Shown in pieces: positions 32,201 through 45,088 of a stretch of 64,000 nucleotides of DNA. The notes under the pieces are model-generated. The model worked only from the letters and a program-made list of their open reading frames with translations. It did not search any database and was not told where the DNA came from. The translations under genes and the position numbers were made by a program. Origin of the DNA: Gonocerus acuteangulatus (lineage: Eukaryota; Arthropoda; Insecta; Hemiptera; Coreidae). Position 1 is the stretch's first letter, and the number at the start of each line of letters is the position of its first letter. Location: assembly GCA_946811695.1 (NCBI GenBank), contig OX328131.1, positions 8,819,326 through 8,883,325 of the forward strand. Direction: 5' to 3'.

Positions 32201-35200
32201 TGCAATCAAACACATCCTGAAAGACTGCAAGGACAGCAAGTACTTGGACATTCCACATTACATACATCACTTATGCTTATGCAGAATTTGTAACATGCAA
32301 TCAAACACATCCTGAAAGACTGCCAGGACAGCAAGTACTTGGACATTCCACATTACATACATCACTTATGCTTATGCAGAATTTGTAACATGCAATCAAA
32401 CACATCCTGAAAGACTGCAAGGACAGCAAGTACTTGGACATTCCACATTACATACATCACTTATGCTTATGCAGAATTTGTAACATGCAATCAAACACAT
32501 CCTGAAAGACTGCAAGGACAGCAAGTACTTGGACATTCCACATTACATACATCACTTACGCTTTTGCAGAATTTGTAACATGCAATCAAACACATCCTGA
32601 AAGACTGCAAGGACAGCAAGTACTTGGACATTCCACATTACATACATCACTTATGCTTATGCAGAATTTGTAACATGCAATCAAACACATCCTGAAAGAC
32701 TGCAAGGACAGCAAGTACTTGGACATTCCACATTACATACATCACTTACGCTTTTGCAGAATTTGTAACATGCAATCAAACACATCCTGAAAGACTGCAA
32801 GGACAGCAACTACTTGGACATTCCACATTACATACATCACGCTTTTGCAGAATTTGTAACATGCAATCAAACACATCCTGAAAGACTGCAAGGACAGCAA
32901 CTACTTGGACATTCCACATTACATACATCACGCTTTTGCAGAATTTGTAACATGCAATCAAACACATCCTGAAAGACTGCAAGGACAGCAACTACTTGGA
33001 CATTCCACATTACATACATCACGCTTTTGCAGAATTTGTAACATGCAATCAAACACATCCTGAAAGACTGCAAGGACAGCAACTACTTGGACATTCCACA
33101 TTACATACATCACTTACGCTTTTGCAGAATTTGTAACATGCAATCAAACACATCCTGAAAGACTGCAAGGACAGCAAGTACTTGGACATTCCACATTACA
33201 TACATCACTTATGCTTATGCAGAATTTGTAACATGCAATCAAACACATCCTGAAAGACTGCAAGGACAGCAACTACTTGGACATTCCACATTACATACAT
33301 CACGCTTTTGCAGAATTTGTAACATGCAATCAAACACATCCTGAAAGACTGCAAGGACAGCAACTACTTGGACATTCCACATTACATACATCACTTACGC
33401 TTATGCAGAATTTGTAACATGCAATCAAACACATCCTGAAAGACTGCCAGGACAGCAACTACTTGGACATTCCACATTACATACATCACTTATGCTTATG
33501 CAGAATTTGTAACATTCAATCAAACACATCCTGAAAGACTGCAAGGACAGCAAGTACTTGGACATTCCACATTACATACATCACTTACGCTTTTGCAGAA
33601 TTTGTAACATGCAATCAAACACATCCTGAAAGACTGCAAGGACAGCAACTACTTGGACATTCCACATTACATACATCACGCTTTTGCAGAATTTGTAACA
33701 TGCAATCAAACACATCCTGAAAGACTGCAAGGACAGCAACTACTTGGACATTCCACATTACATACATCACTTACGCTTTTGCAGAATTTGTAACATGCAA
33801 TCAAACACATCCTGAAAGACTGCAAGGACAGCAAGTACTTGGACATTCCACATTACATACATCACTTATGCTTATGCAGAATTTGTAACATGCAATCAAA
33901 CACATCCTGAAAGACTCCAAGGACAGCAACTACTTGGACATTCCACATTACATACATCACTTACGCTTATGCAGAATTTGTAACATGCAATCAAACACAT
34001 CCTGAAAGACTGCAAGGACAGCAACTACTTGGACATTCCACATTACATACATCACTTACGCTTATGCAGAATTTGTAACATGCAATCAAACACATCCTGA
34101 AAGACTGCAAGGACAGCAAGTACTTGGACATTCCACATTACATACATCACTTACGCTTATGCAGAATTTGTAACATGCAATCAAACACATCCTGAAAGAC
34201 TGCCAGGACAGCAACTACTTGGACATTCCACATTACATACATCACGCTTTTGCAGAATTTGTAACATGCAATCAAACACATCCTGAAAGACTGCAAGGAC
34301 AGCAAGTACTTGGACATTCCACATTACATACATCACTTACGCTTATGCAGAATTTGTAACATGCAATCAAACACATCCTGAAAGACTGCAAGGACAGCAA
34401 GTACTTGGACATTCCACATTACATACATCACTTATGCTTATGCAGAATTTGTAACATGCAATCAAACACATCCTGAAAGACTGCAAGGACAGCAACTACT
34501 TGGACATTCCACATTACATACATCACTTACGCTTATGCAGAATTAGTAACATGCAATCAAAAACATCCTGAAAGACTGCAAGGACAGCAACTACTTGGAC
34601 ATTCCACATTACATACATCACGCTTTTGCAGAATTTGTAACATGCAATCAAACACATCCTGAAAGACTGCAAGGACAGCAACTACTTGGACATTCCACAT
34701 TACATACATCACTTACGCTTTTGCAGAATTTGTAACATGCAATCAAACACATCCTGAAAGACTGCAAGGACAGCAACTACTTGGACATTCCACATTACAT
34801 ACATCACTTACGCTTTTGCAGAATTTGTAACATGCAATCAAACACATCCTGAAAGACTGCAAGGACAGCAAGTACTTGGACATTCCACATTACATACATC
34901 ACTTACGCTTTTGCAGAATTTGTAACATGCAATCAAACACATCCTGAAAGACTGCAAGGACAGCAACTACTTGGACATTCCACATTACATACATCACTTA
35001 CGCTTATGCAGAATTAGTAACATGCAATCAAACACATCCTGAAAGACTGCCAGGACAGCAACTACTTGGACATTCTACATTACATACATCACTTACGCTT
35101 ATGCAGAATTTGTAACATGCAATCAAACACATCCTGAAAGACTGCAAGGACAGCAACTACTTGGACATTCCACATTACATACATCACTTACGCTTATGCA

Positions 35201-37752
35201 GAATTTGTAACATGCAATCAAACACATCCTGAAAGACTGCAAGGACAGCAACTACTTGGACATTCCACATTACATACATCACTTACGCTTATGCAGAATT
35301 AGTAACATGCAATCAAAAACATCCTGAAAGACTGCAAGGACAGCAACTACTTGGACATTCCACATTACATACATCACTTACGCTTTTGCAGAATTTGTAA
35401 CATGCAATCAAACACACCCTGAAAGACTGCAAGGACAGCAACTACTTGGACATTCCACATTACATACATCACTTACGCTTTTGCAGAATTTGTAACATGC
35501 AATCAAACACATCCTGAAAGACTGCAAGGACAGCAACTACTTGGACATTCCACATTACATACATCACTTACGCTTATGCAGAATTTGTAACATGCAATCA
35601 AACACACCCTGAAAGACTGCAAGGACAGCAACTACTTGGACATTCCACATTACATACATCACTTACGCTTATGCAGAATTTGTAACATGCAATCAAACAC
35701 ATCCTGAAAGACTGCAAGGACAGCAACTACTTGGACATTCCACATTACATACATCACTTACGCTTTTGCAGAATTTGTAACATGCAATCAAACACACCCT
35801 GAAAGACTGCAAGGACAGCAACTACTTGGACATTCCACATTACATACATCACTTACGCTTTTGCAGAATTTGTAACATGCAATCAAACACATCCTGAAAG
35901 ACTGCTAGGACAGCAACTACTTGGACATTCCACATTACATACATCACTTACGCTTATGCAGAATTTGTAACATGCAATCAAACACATCCTGAAAGACTGC
36001 AAGGACAGCAACTACTTGGACATTCCACATTACATACATCACTTACGCTTTTGCAGAATTTGTAACATGCAATCAAACACATCCTGAAAGACTGCAAGGA
36101 CAGGAACTACTTGGACATTCCACATTACATACATCACTTACGCTTATGCAGAATTTGTAACATGCAATCAAACACATCCTGAAAGACTGCAAGGACAGCA
36201 ACTACTTGGACATTCCACATTACATACATCACTTACGCTTATGCAGAATTTGTAACATGCAATCAAACACATCCTGAAAGACTGCAAGGACAGCAACTAC
36301 TTGGACATTCCACATTACATACATCACTTACGCTTATGCAGAATTTGTAACATGCAATCAAACACATCCTGAAAGACTGCAAGGACAGCAACTACTTGGA
36401 CATTCCACATTACATACATCACTTACGCTTATGCAGAATTTGTAACATGCAATCAAACACATCCTGAAAGACTGCAAGGACAGCAACTACTTGGACATTC
36501 CACATTACATACATCACTTACGCTTATGCAGAATTTGTAACATGCAATCAAACACATCCTGAAAGACTGCAAGGACAGCAACTACTTGGACATTCCACAT
36601 TACATACATCACTTACGCTTATGCAGAATTTGTAACATGCAATCAAACACATCCTGAAAGACTGCAAGGACAGCAACTACTTGGACATTCCACATTACAT
36701 ACATCACTTACGCTTATGCAGAATTTGTAACATGCAATCAAACACATCCTGAAAGACTGCAAGGACAGCAACTACTTGGACATTCCACATTACATACATC
36801 ACTTACGCTTATGCAGAATTTGTAACATGCAATCAAACACATCCTGAAAGACTGCAAGGACAGCAACTACTTGGACATTCCACATTACATACATCACTTA
36901 CGCTTATGCAGAATTTGTAACATGCAATCAAACACATTCTGAAAGACTGCAAGGACAGCAACTACTTGGACATTCCACATTACATACATCACTTACGCTT
37001 ATGCAGAATTTGTAACATGCAATCAAACACATCCTGAAAGACTGCAAGGACAGCAACTACTTGGACATTCCACATTACATACATCACTTACGCTTTTGCA
37101 GAATTTGTAACATGCAATCAAACACATCCTGAAAGACTGCAAGGACAGCAACTACTTGGAAATTCCACATTACATACATCACTTACGCTTTTGCAGAATT
37201 TGTAACATGCAATCAAACACATCCTGAAAGACTGCAAGGACAGCAACTACTTGGACATTCCACATTACATACATCACGCTTTTGCAGAATTTGTAACATG
37301 CAATCAAACACATCCTGAAAGACTGCAAGGACAGCAACTACTTGGACATTCCACATTACATACATCACTTACGCTTATGCAGAATTTGTAACATGCAATC
37401 AAACACATCCTGAAAGACTGCAAGGACAGCAACTACTTGGACATTCCACATTACATACATCACTTACGCTTTTGCAGAATTTGTAACATGCAATCAAACA
37501 CATCCTGAAAGACTGCAAGGACAGCAACTACTTGGACATTCAACATTGCATACATCACTTACGCTTATGCAGAATTTGTAACATGCAATCAAACACATCC
37601 TGAAAGACTGCAAGGACAGCAACTACTTGGACATTCCACATTACATACATCACGCTTTTGCAGAATTTGTAACATGCAATCAAACACATCCTGAAAGACT
37701 GCAAGGACAGCAACTACTTGGACATTCCACATTACATACATCACTTACGCTT
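32181..37752. repeat. 95/91-bp satellite, ~59 copies, from the Jockey zinc knuckle
   Basis: GCAGAATTTGTAACATGC recurs at 32186, 32281, 32376, 32471 and onward. Units are 95 bp, or 91 bp when TTAC/TTAT before GCTT is missing. Within the unit, LCRICN in one frame and IKHILKDC in another give the C-x2-C and H-x4-C halves of the LINE knuckle, with a roughly 10-nt deletion between them. Because 95 is not a multiple of 3, no long frame survives. Variation is low, and late units (about 36.1-37.1 kb) are almost identical. Confidence 0.95.
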
Positions 37753-37857
37753 TGTTTATATGAGTTACGTATATGATGAATTACTGATAACAACACTCAT
37801 CCTAGTAAAGTCGGGTACGGAGTGTCCAAAGAACTTGCGAGCATCCAATCTAATGAA

Positions 37858-39350
37858 TGAATGTAAGTATGTATATCTTACCTAAAAAAAGCTATTCTAA
37901 ATTTCCTGACATTTTATTGATATTTCTTTCCAGCGTTACTCCTCTTTGGGCAGGATCTGAGATTTCCGGGTTTCAGAATCCTTTCTCATGTAATCAGCTT
38001 TCCATTCATGTATCACAACCCTGTGTTATTGAATTATGTAAACTATTTAGGAACAAATGTTTTGAAAAAAACATGCATCTGTGAAAAGAAAATGATACTT
38101 TTTTCTTTAGTTTATTCAAAAAGTTTAAAAGAAATATTTATTTTTAGAAATATTTACTTAAATATTAAATAAATATTTACATATAACAATAAAAAAAGTT
38201 ATTTCCACGAAAAAAATTCCTAAAACATTGAATAAATGAAATACACATTTATTTTGAATTTGTTAATTACAGTGACTAATACTGGGTCCAGGAGGTGGCC
38301 ATTAATAAACCCCAATCACACATTAACCTCAAAAATTATTATTTTTACCTAGATCACACATTTGAACACATTTTTACAGGTATTTATAATTAGAAAGCAA
38401 ATGCTTTACCTTGAATTGATACTGATGGCTACGCTTATGAACCTCACTGGGATTCTCGTGAGCCCATGTGTGTTTGTTGTGGTAATTGAATATCCCATCC
38501 CTAATAAATAAGATGTAGATTCCCCTGTAAAAATGTGTACAAATGCGTGACTCATTAACTTCAAAAATTATTATTTTTACCTAAATCACGAAATTGAACA
38601 CATTTTACAGGACTATTATCTTATTTATTAATGGCCGCCTCCTGGACCCAGTATTAGTTACTGTAATTAACAAATTCAAAATAAATGGGTATTACATTTA
38701 TTTACTCTCTTAGGATTTTGTTTTTTTATTTTCGTGGAAATAACTTTGTTTATTGTTTTATGTAAATATTTACTTAATATTTAGGTAAATAATTAAAAAA
38801 ACAAATATTTCTTTTAAGCTTTTTGAATAAACTGAAGATAAAAATATCATTTTCTTTTCACAGATCCATGTTTTTGTTCTAAACTTTTGTTCCTAAATCT
38901 TTTACATAATTCAGTAACACAGGGTTGTGATACATGAATGGAAAGCTGATTACATGAGAAAGGATTCTGAAACCCGGAAATCTCAGATCCTGCCCATAGA
39001 GGAGTAACGCTGGAAAGAAATATCAAGAAAATGTCAGGAAATTTAGAATAGCTTTTTTTAGGTAAGATATACATACTTACATTAATTCATTTTTACGTTT
39101 ACTACCAACTAGACATATAGAAAATTTACTCAGCTTTCGATTGGGTTCACTTTCTTTCTAGTAGAACCACCTGGGACGGAGCTACAACGATTATTCTTCT
39201 AAAAACCACGTTTGTCTTGAAAAAAACAATAAAACGACGTTTTCTCCCTTCTGTGTGGGAATTCGGGAAATCGTCATATGACATTTTTTGTTCCACTAAA
39301 AGTTCTCTATCACCTCCCACAATATGACTAGACATTTACGGGACACCCTG
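37858..39350. mobile_element. Fold-back derivative of the CAGGGTGTCCC element
   Basis: Left arm 37858-38400 and right arm about 38600-39088 are inverted (AATGTAAGTATGTATATCTT in both), centred near 38473. The right side continues through the full TIR to CACCCTG at 39350 next to TATATA. The left TIR is missing, replaced by the edge of the 95-bp array region. Related to 4733-5714. Short open frames on both arms are mirror copies and unrecognised. Confidence 0.65.
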
Positions 39351-39361
39351 TATATATATTA

Positions 39362-39620
39362 CTTAACTGGCGCACAACTCATTGCTAGAGCCTCCTGAAT
39401 TAGCCTCCGCCAGCTGTCCCGATCTTGTGGAGCAACCATCCAGGTCTGTTGGCCCCCTAGGGGGTCCTAGCGTCACCAGCAACTCCATCCTTCCATCGGA
39501 GCTTCGGCCTCCCTCGTCTTCTGCTTCCATGGAGCACATATTCTATAGTGTTTCTAGGCATCCATTCGAGCCTCGTGGCCGGCCCATCTGAGTCTTCCCT
39601 TACGAATGAAATGGACAACA
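39362..39620 (-). pseudogene. RTE-like LINE C-terminal fragment
   Basis: Minus-strand reading with interruptions: LRWAGHEARM, a PWKQKTREAE-like basic stretch, WMVAPQDRDSWRRLIQEA and a stop after SCAPVK. WAGH-x-A-R-M and QDRDSWRRLI are the ending motifs of RTE proteins. A different family from the 26 kb copy. Confidence 0.6.
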
Positions 39621-39714
39621 TTTCTTTCCTTATACTTACATCACCAGGTTAGTTCTTCATCTCCATGTCCGGCCATCGCATACTCCCCCCCAAAATGGAT
39701 CGCAGTATCCTTCG

Positions 39715-40175
39715 ACCTGGGCCTTGAAAAAGCTGTACGGGATTCAGGCATTCAAACAAACATAGTTGGGAGAACCCTTGCTGATGTGCAGGCAGCATTT
39801 CAAACATTGAACCAAGCTACAAGGAGGTTGGGTTCTAGGAATTAATGTTTCCAAGACCAAATTCATGGGAATGGGGCAGGAAGCACAGCCAGGGGAAAAT
39901 GTAAAATTTGGATCCTCCTCATTTGAGAGAGTAAATGAATTTACATACCTTGGCTGTAATGTAAACATAGCCAATAGCATAACAGACGAGATAAGAACTA
40001 GGATTATTAAATCCACTATCTGTTTTTTGGCCTCAGGAGTCTTCTCAGGAGTAGAGTAATAAATAGGTCAACAAAATTGCTGGTTTATAAAACCCTCATA
40101 CGACCAGTGTTGACATACAGCTCAGAGACATGGACCCTCTCCAAAATGGATGAGCAGGCATTCCCAATTAAGTAA
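39715..40175 (+). pseudogene. RTE-like LINE, thumb fragment
   Basis: Reads TLADVQAAFQTLNQATRRLG, INVSKTKFMGMGQEAQPGE, FERVNEFTYLGCNVNIANS, IRTRIIKSTICFL and, after a shift, YKTLIRPVLTYSSETWTLSK. NEFTYLG and IRPVLTY-SETWTL are classic RTE/endonuclease-RT thumb motifs. Frameshifts are present near 39840 and 40055. It lies in opposite orientation to 39362-39620. Confidence 0.7.
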
Positions 40176-40268
40176 AAGAAATATATATAATTAATATTTA
40201 GAGACCCCCACAGATTTGACATTTTCATATCAATAAGAAATGAAAATGGATAGCGTTAGTCTTTTATA

Positions 40269-40931
40269 TCTCTATATATAAAAATCACGTGTCTGTCTAT
40301 TTGTTCCTTATACAAATCTACACCGTTTGACCGATTTTTGACCGATTCCAAGCTTGGAATACAGGTAGGTCTTGATACGGGAAGTCTCGTAGGCTAAGTC
40401 AAAAATGTCTACCAGCTGTCTTTCTGTATTTTTGTTCCTTATAAAAATCTAAACCGTTTGACCGATTTTGACCCAGCTTGGAATACAGGTAGGTCTTGAT
40501 ACGGGAAGTCTCGTAGGCTAAGTCAAAAACGTCTACCAGCTGTCTGCCTGTATGTTTGTTCCATATACATATCCACACCGTTTGACCAAACTTGGAACAC
40601 TGGTAGGTCTTGATAAGGGAAGTCTCGTAAGCTAAGTCAAAAACGTCTACCAGCTGTCTGTCTGTATGTTTGTTCCATATAAAAATCCATACTGTTCGAC
40701 CGATTTTGACCAAATGTGGCACACAGGTAGCTCTTCACACTGAGAGAGCCATAGGCTAGGTTAAAATCGTCTATGACTCACAGTTCGGAGATCACGAGTT
40801 CGAAACAATGAACCGAAATAGTTACAGATTTGTGTTATTAGATTTTAATATTAATTATTTGGTTTCTAATTTATTTTTACTTTTGTAGATGCAGAAAGTA
40901 GGCGTAGCATGGCACGCTGGGTAACTGCTAG
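40269..40931 (+). mobile_element. Helitron, non-autonomous, short
   Basis: 5' end TCTCTATATATAAAAATC preceded by A; 3' end GGGTAACTGCTAG followed by T, i.e. insertion between A and T with CTAG terminus, as expected of Helitrons. The 3' hairpin region is GTAGCATGGCACGCTGGG. Four tandem internal units of about 100 bp (TACCAGCTGTCTGTCTG, GGTAGGTCTTGATACGG). No coding. Confidence 0.8.
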
Positions 40932-41680
40932 TTTGTTATAAATAATAGCTGACTTAATAATTTATTTACTCTAATTAGTTTCGTTCTGGAATAAATTCCA
41001 ACATTAATATCAGTGTTTTTCTTTAAAACACATGTCCTTCATTATTTTGAGATCTTATCTACCGGATTTTGTTGCAATGATGTAAAAAGACGTCCAAATT
41101 ATAATTTTTTTTTTTTTTTAAATTTATTTTATTTTAGAATATCACAATCTACAATTCAATTTTATTATGTAATTTGATACATGTTACTTGCTCACGCCTC
41201 AGGTGTCTCCAGTTGTCAACCGAATGCCTTCCTTGAAGGATTCTAGGATGACCTGGAGTTACCTTACGCCATCCAACCATAGCCTGCGACTAGCAAGGAG
41301 GATTGGAGGCGAAGGAGAAGTGGGCTGTGATATCATGAGGAGAGAAAATATCCACAGATATCACTCTCATTTATACAATTATAATTTTCTTTGATCACTC
41401 CACGGATAGTTGTTTTTGTTCACTCCACGACACTTCAGTGCCTAAGTAAGTCTCGGGGCCACTTCCTGTTAAGGCGTCTCCAAATTATAATTAACGAGCA
41501 ACGAAATAATTTGCTTCCGGTGTAAAACATAATTCCTAAAACACCGTAAAATAAGATACAAAATAATTCTACTTTTAAATTTCTCTATCCCAATAATTCA
41601 AGAATATACGTTAACAGAAGAATTCCATTAAGGCCCTCTGGCGTTATTCCTACGCGTTGTCATAAATAAAAAAATATAAG
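40932..41680. other. Intergenic, nothing recognised
   Basis: A T-run lies near 41105-41120. 41200-41470 is GC-richer with a 68-codon open frame that I do not recognise; it may be an old repeat. Confidence 0.45.
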
Positions 41681-41751
41681 ATACGAAGACAGGTATAGTT
41701 GGGATTCGGCTAGGAGAAAAACGTCAGACTTTCAAAAAAAATCTGTATTTT

Positions 41752-41789
41752 GGACGTTTCGACTGGAACAATGGCAGCCTTCTTCAGCT
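41752..41789 (-). ncRNA. Hammerhead-like motif (Penelope-like)
   Basis: AGCUGAAGA, stem II GGCUGCC with an imperfect partner, then GAAACGUCC on the minus strand. CUGANGA and GAAA cores are intact; ACGU could form stem III between two RNAs. Confidence 0.45.
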
Positions 41790-42263
41790 AAAAAATATAT
41801 ACAACTTATAAGTAAAGAAAATGTACAAGTAGTAAGTAAAAGACAGGGAGAAATGAGCGGAGTATATATATCAATACAATAAATTTTAACCAATCTTATT
41901 TTTAAAAAACAATGAAAATACGGTAGTTGGAAAGAAAACAGCATGTAGAACTTGTTAGTAAAAACAGTACAAAAAAAATTAAACAGTAAAAACAACGCAC
42001 ATTTTTTATGTAGTGAAAACAAAATCTGTTTTTTTTCACTACATAAAAAATGTGCGTTGTTTTTACTGTTTAATTTTTTTTTGTACTGTTTTTACTAACA
42101 AGTTCTACATGCTGTTTTCTTTCCAACTACCGTATTTTCATTGTTTTTTAAAAATAAGATTGGTTAAAATTTATTGTATTGATATATATACTCCGCTCAT
42201 TTCTCCCTGTCTTTTACTTACTACTTGTACATTTTCTTTACTTATAAGTTGTATATATTTTTT

Positions 42264-42301
42264 AGCTGAAGAAGGCTGCCATTGTTGCAGTCGAAACGTC
42301 C
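42264..42301 (+). ncRNA. Hammerhead-like motif (Penelope-like)
   Basis: Mirror copy of 41752-41789 with one change in stem II (GCAGTC for CCAGTC); cores CUGAAGA and GAAACGUC intact. Confidence 0.45.
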
Positions 42302-42374
42302 AAAATACAGATTTTTTTTGAAAGTCTGACGTTTTTCTCCTAGCCGAATCCCAACTATACCTGTCTTCGTATCT

Positions 42375-43293
42375 CTACAGCGGCTAACTATCTCCATCTA
42401 CACTAAAAAAATATAATTAATCAAAACCAACTGACGGGTTGAATTGGTTTCAAAACAGACCAGAGGAAAAGTAATAAATAAAGGAAAATATCTGTAGAAA
42501 AAAAATGAAAAATTGTTTTTCACTTTAAAAAACGTCAAAATCAGGCTTTAAAACTGTGACGATGGCGAATAGCCAATTTATTCATTTCTACCTTTGTGAG
42601 ATTCCAATTTATTCTCTCGCAAGCTCTTAACCAGAATACTGACAGTAATATTTGCAGGACATTGAACACGTCCCATGGAAAATTAGGGTTACACTCTTGA
42701 CAGAACTAATTTTTAATGAAAAGAGATGGCGGGTCTTGATATCTTGATAAGCTGGAAATCGTTGGAAATCTATCATTGTAGTTAATAAAACTAAACTTTA
42801 TTTATATTCCATTTTTGACAAAACGGAATCAATTATTCAATTTATCCCTCAATAAACCTCCACTTCATTTTCATAGATTTAATGCTTACTAAATGTAGAA
42901 GTTTTCGTGTAAGTATTGAATCTGTAGTCCGTTAGGGCCCTGAGGAAAAAATTCGCGAAGAAACTCTGATTCATTGATAAAAACAGAACTTCGTTATTCG
43001 ACGTCCAGAAAGTATCTTTTAATAATGGTTTTTGTAAATTAAATTACAGTTTTTTAACGAAATTTTGTCTATTTTATGATAGTGTAATTAGAATTTAATT
43101 ATCTTGAGTAGTTTTTGAGCAATGCTTTCTTATTCATTAAAAAACATGACTACGTTAAAAAAAAAAAAAAAAACAGAAAATTGGACATAGCTCCTTTTCT
43201 TTTCGGAATCGGACCATACTTATAATGAACTTTTTGTTGGAAATTATGTCTAGAATCACCTCCTAGACTTTGGCTACTTAGACCTGAATCACC

Positions 43294-43296
<3 letters not shown>
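42375..43296. other. Intergenic, ending in a CACCCTG terminus
   Basis: No gene. 43275-43296 reads GACCTGAATCACCCTG and abuts (TA)n, looking like the right end of a TA-target element whose other end I cannot place. Confidence 0.45.

Positions 43297-43359
<63 letters not shown>
43297..43359. repeat. (TA)n microsatellite
   Basis: About 31 TA units between a CACCCTG terminus and MITE family M. Confidence 0.95.
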
Positions 43360-43361
<2 letters not shown>

Positions 43362-43812
43362 TAAAAATGCAGTTTCACGCCCTCCAAACCGAATTCTTTC
43401 AAATTTTGCACAATAACGTATTTTGATGCACTAAACACAAATACAATAAAAAAACGTCGGACTTAACTAGGAAAGAAGTTATTAAGCACTTAAGTTCACT
43501 GTTGTGCAGGTTATGAGAGCTAATGTTAACAACTAAATTTGTGAGGACTTTAAGGCGTAAATGACGACTTTAAGGCATACATGCTATGCGTTTCCGCTCG
43601 CTACGCTCGCTCAAGAAGATAACAAAACCCCAGTCAATCCAACTCGCTATAATTAATAGCTCTCATAAGAGTCAACTTTAGTGCTTAATAACTTCTTTCC
43701 TAGTTAAATCCGACGGTTTTTTTTATCGTATTCGTGTTTAGTGCATCAAAATACGTTATTGTACAAAATTTGAAAGAAATCGGTTTTGAGCGCGTGAAAC
43801 TGCATTTTTACC
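43360..43812. mobile_element. MITE family M copy, 453 bp
   Basis: Ends GGTAAAAATGCAGTTTC and its complement. No matching 8-bp duplication: the left flank is (TA)n and the right is GTTTTGCC, so the left flank was probably altered by TA expansion. Confidence 0.75.
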
Positions 43813-43960
43813 GTTTTGCCATGTACATCGTTTCTAGTGAATATTTTGGTAGAGAAATAATAATCCCGTACCTGTTGCAGGATCTCGTTGTTTAATATTT
43901 ATCCAATATCCGTCTTGTCCCTGCGTTTTCGGTGTCCTCACGTCCCATAAAGTAAATTTG

Positions 43961-45080
43961 GGTAAAAATGCAGTTTCCAGCCCTCCAAACAGATTTTTTT
44001 CAAACTTTGCACAATAACGTATTTTGATGCACTAAACACGAATACGATAAAAGAAAACGTCGGATTTAACTAGGAAAGAAGTTATAAAGCACTTAAGTTC
44101 ACTGTTGTGCAGGTTATGAGAGCTAATGTAAACAACTAAATTTGTCAACATACGCATGCGCGGATGTAGAAAAGTTCGTAATAAGGAAGTTTAATTGAAA
44201 TTTACCATAAATTATCGAAATTCATCAGCAGTTATTTATTTACAATCATTTTTTTAAATAATGAAACACTCTTCACATTTCTTGTTTCGTTCATGAAAAG
44301 TATTATATATATCAGAAATCCCATAATAATTAGCTAATGCCTTTATAATAGCAGAAGAATGTCTAGGACGAATGATTAGGAATGCAGAAGAATGTCTAGG
44401 GCGATTTTAAGGGCAAACATGCTATGCGTTTCCGCTCGCTCAAGAAGATAACAAAACCCCAGTCAATCCAACTCGCTAAAATTAATAGAATTCTATTAAT
44501 TTTAGCGAGTTGGATTGACTGGGGTTTTGTTATTTTCTTGAGCGAGCGGAAACGCATAGCACGTATGCCCTTAAGCGACAGGTGACGACGGGTGAGAATC
44601 CCCTTAAAATTAACAATATCTTTGAATAAATAGTTTCTGAACATTTCAAATGAGAGTTCTCTGTTTCCCAATGTTACATATCTGCGCATGCGCGTGTTTA
44701 CAAATACGGTGTTGACGCCTAGTTTTATAACCTTCCTAACTTTAGTGCTTAATATTATATTCTATTAATTTTAGCGTGTTGGATTGACTGGGGTTTTGTT
44801 ATCTTTTTGAGCGAGCGTAGCGAGCGGAAACGCATAGCATGTGTGCCTTAAAGTCGTCATTTATGCCTTAAAGTCATGTATGCCTTAAAGTCGTCACAAA
44901 TTTAATTGTTTACATTAGCTCTCATAACCTGCACAACAGTGAACTTATGTGCTTAATAACTTCTTTCCTAGTTAAATCCGACGTTTTTTTTTATCGTATT
45001 CGTGTTTAGTGCATCAAAATACGTTATTGTGCAAAGTTTGAAAGAAACCGGTTTGGAGGGCTGGAAACTGCATTTTTACC
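43961..45080. mobile_element. MITE family M copy, 1120 bp, 8-bp TSD
   Basis: Flanked by the perfect duplication TAAATTTG (43953-43960 and 45081-45088). An internal perfect palindrome of about 85-bp arms is centred on GAATTC near 44482. It contains two head-to-head copies of the internal module. No coding. Confidence 0.85.
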
Positions 45081-45088
45081 TAAATTTG

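Larger units (their letters stand above)
41681..42374. mobile_element. Penelope-like inverted pair (~335-bp palindrome arms)
   Basis: Arms 41681-42019 and 42035-42374 are nearly identical inverted copies. Each arm ends outward in CTAGCCGAATCCCAACTATA and holds a hammerhead-like motif. The inner ends meet at a short unmatched centre near 42025. Mirror open frames in the two arms are not genes. Confidence 0.7.

Noticed and set aside
32776..33082. Two identical 71-codon minus-strand frames
   Set aside because: They are shadows of 91-bp satellite units, offset by exactly one unit.
37857..39074. Splice-like GTAAGTATG and a conserved small protein in both arms of the fold-back element
   Set aside because: The frames occur as inverted copies in a non-autonomous element, carry differences between copies, and match no family that I know.
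41732..42321. Mirror-image ~100-codon frames on opposite strands
   Set aside because: They come from the two arms of one palindrome and have no family motif beyond the repeat.
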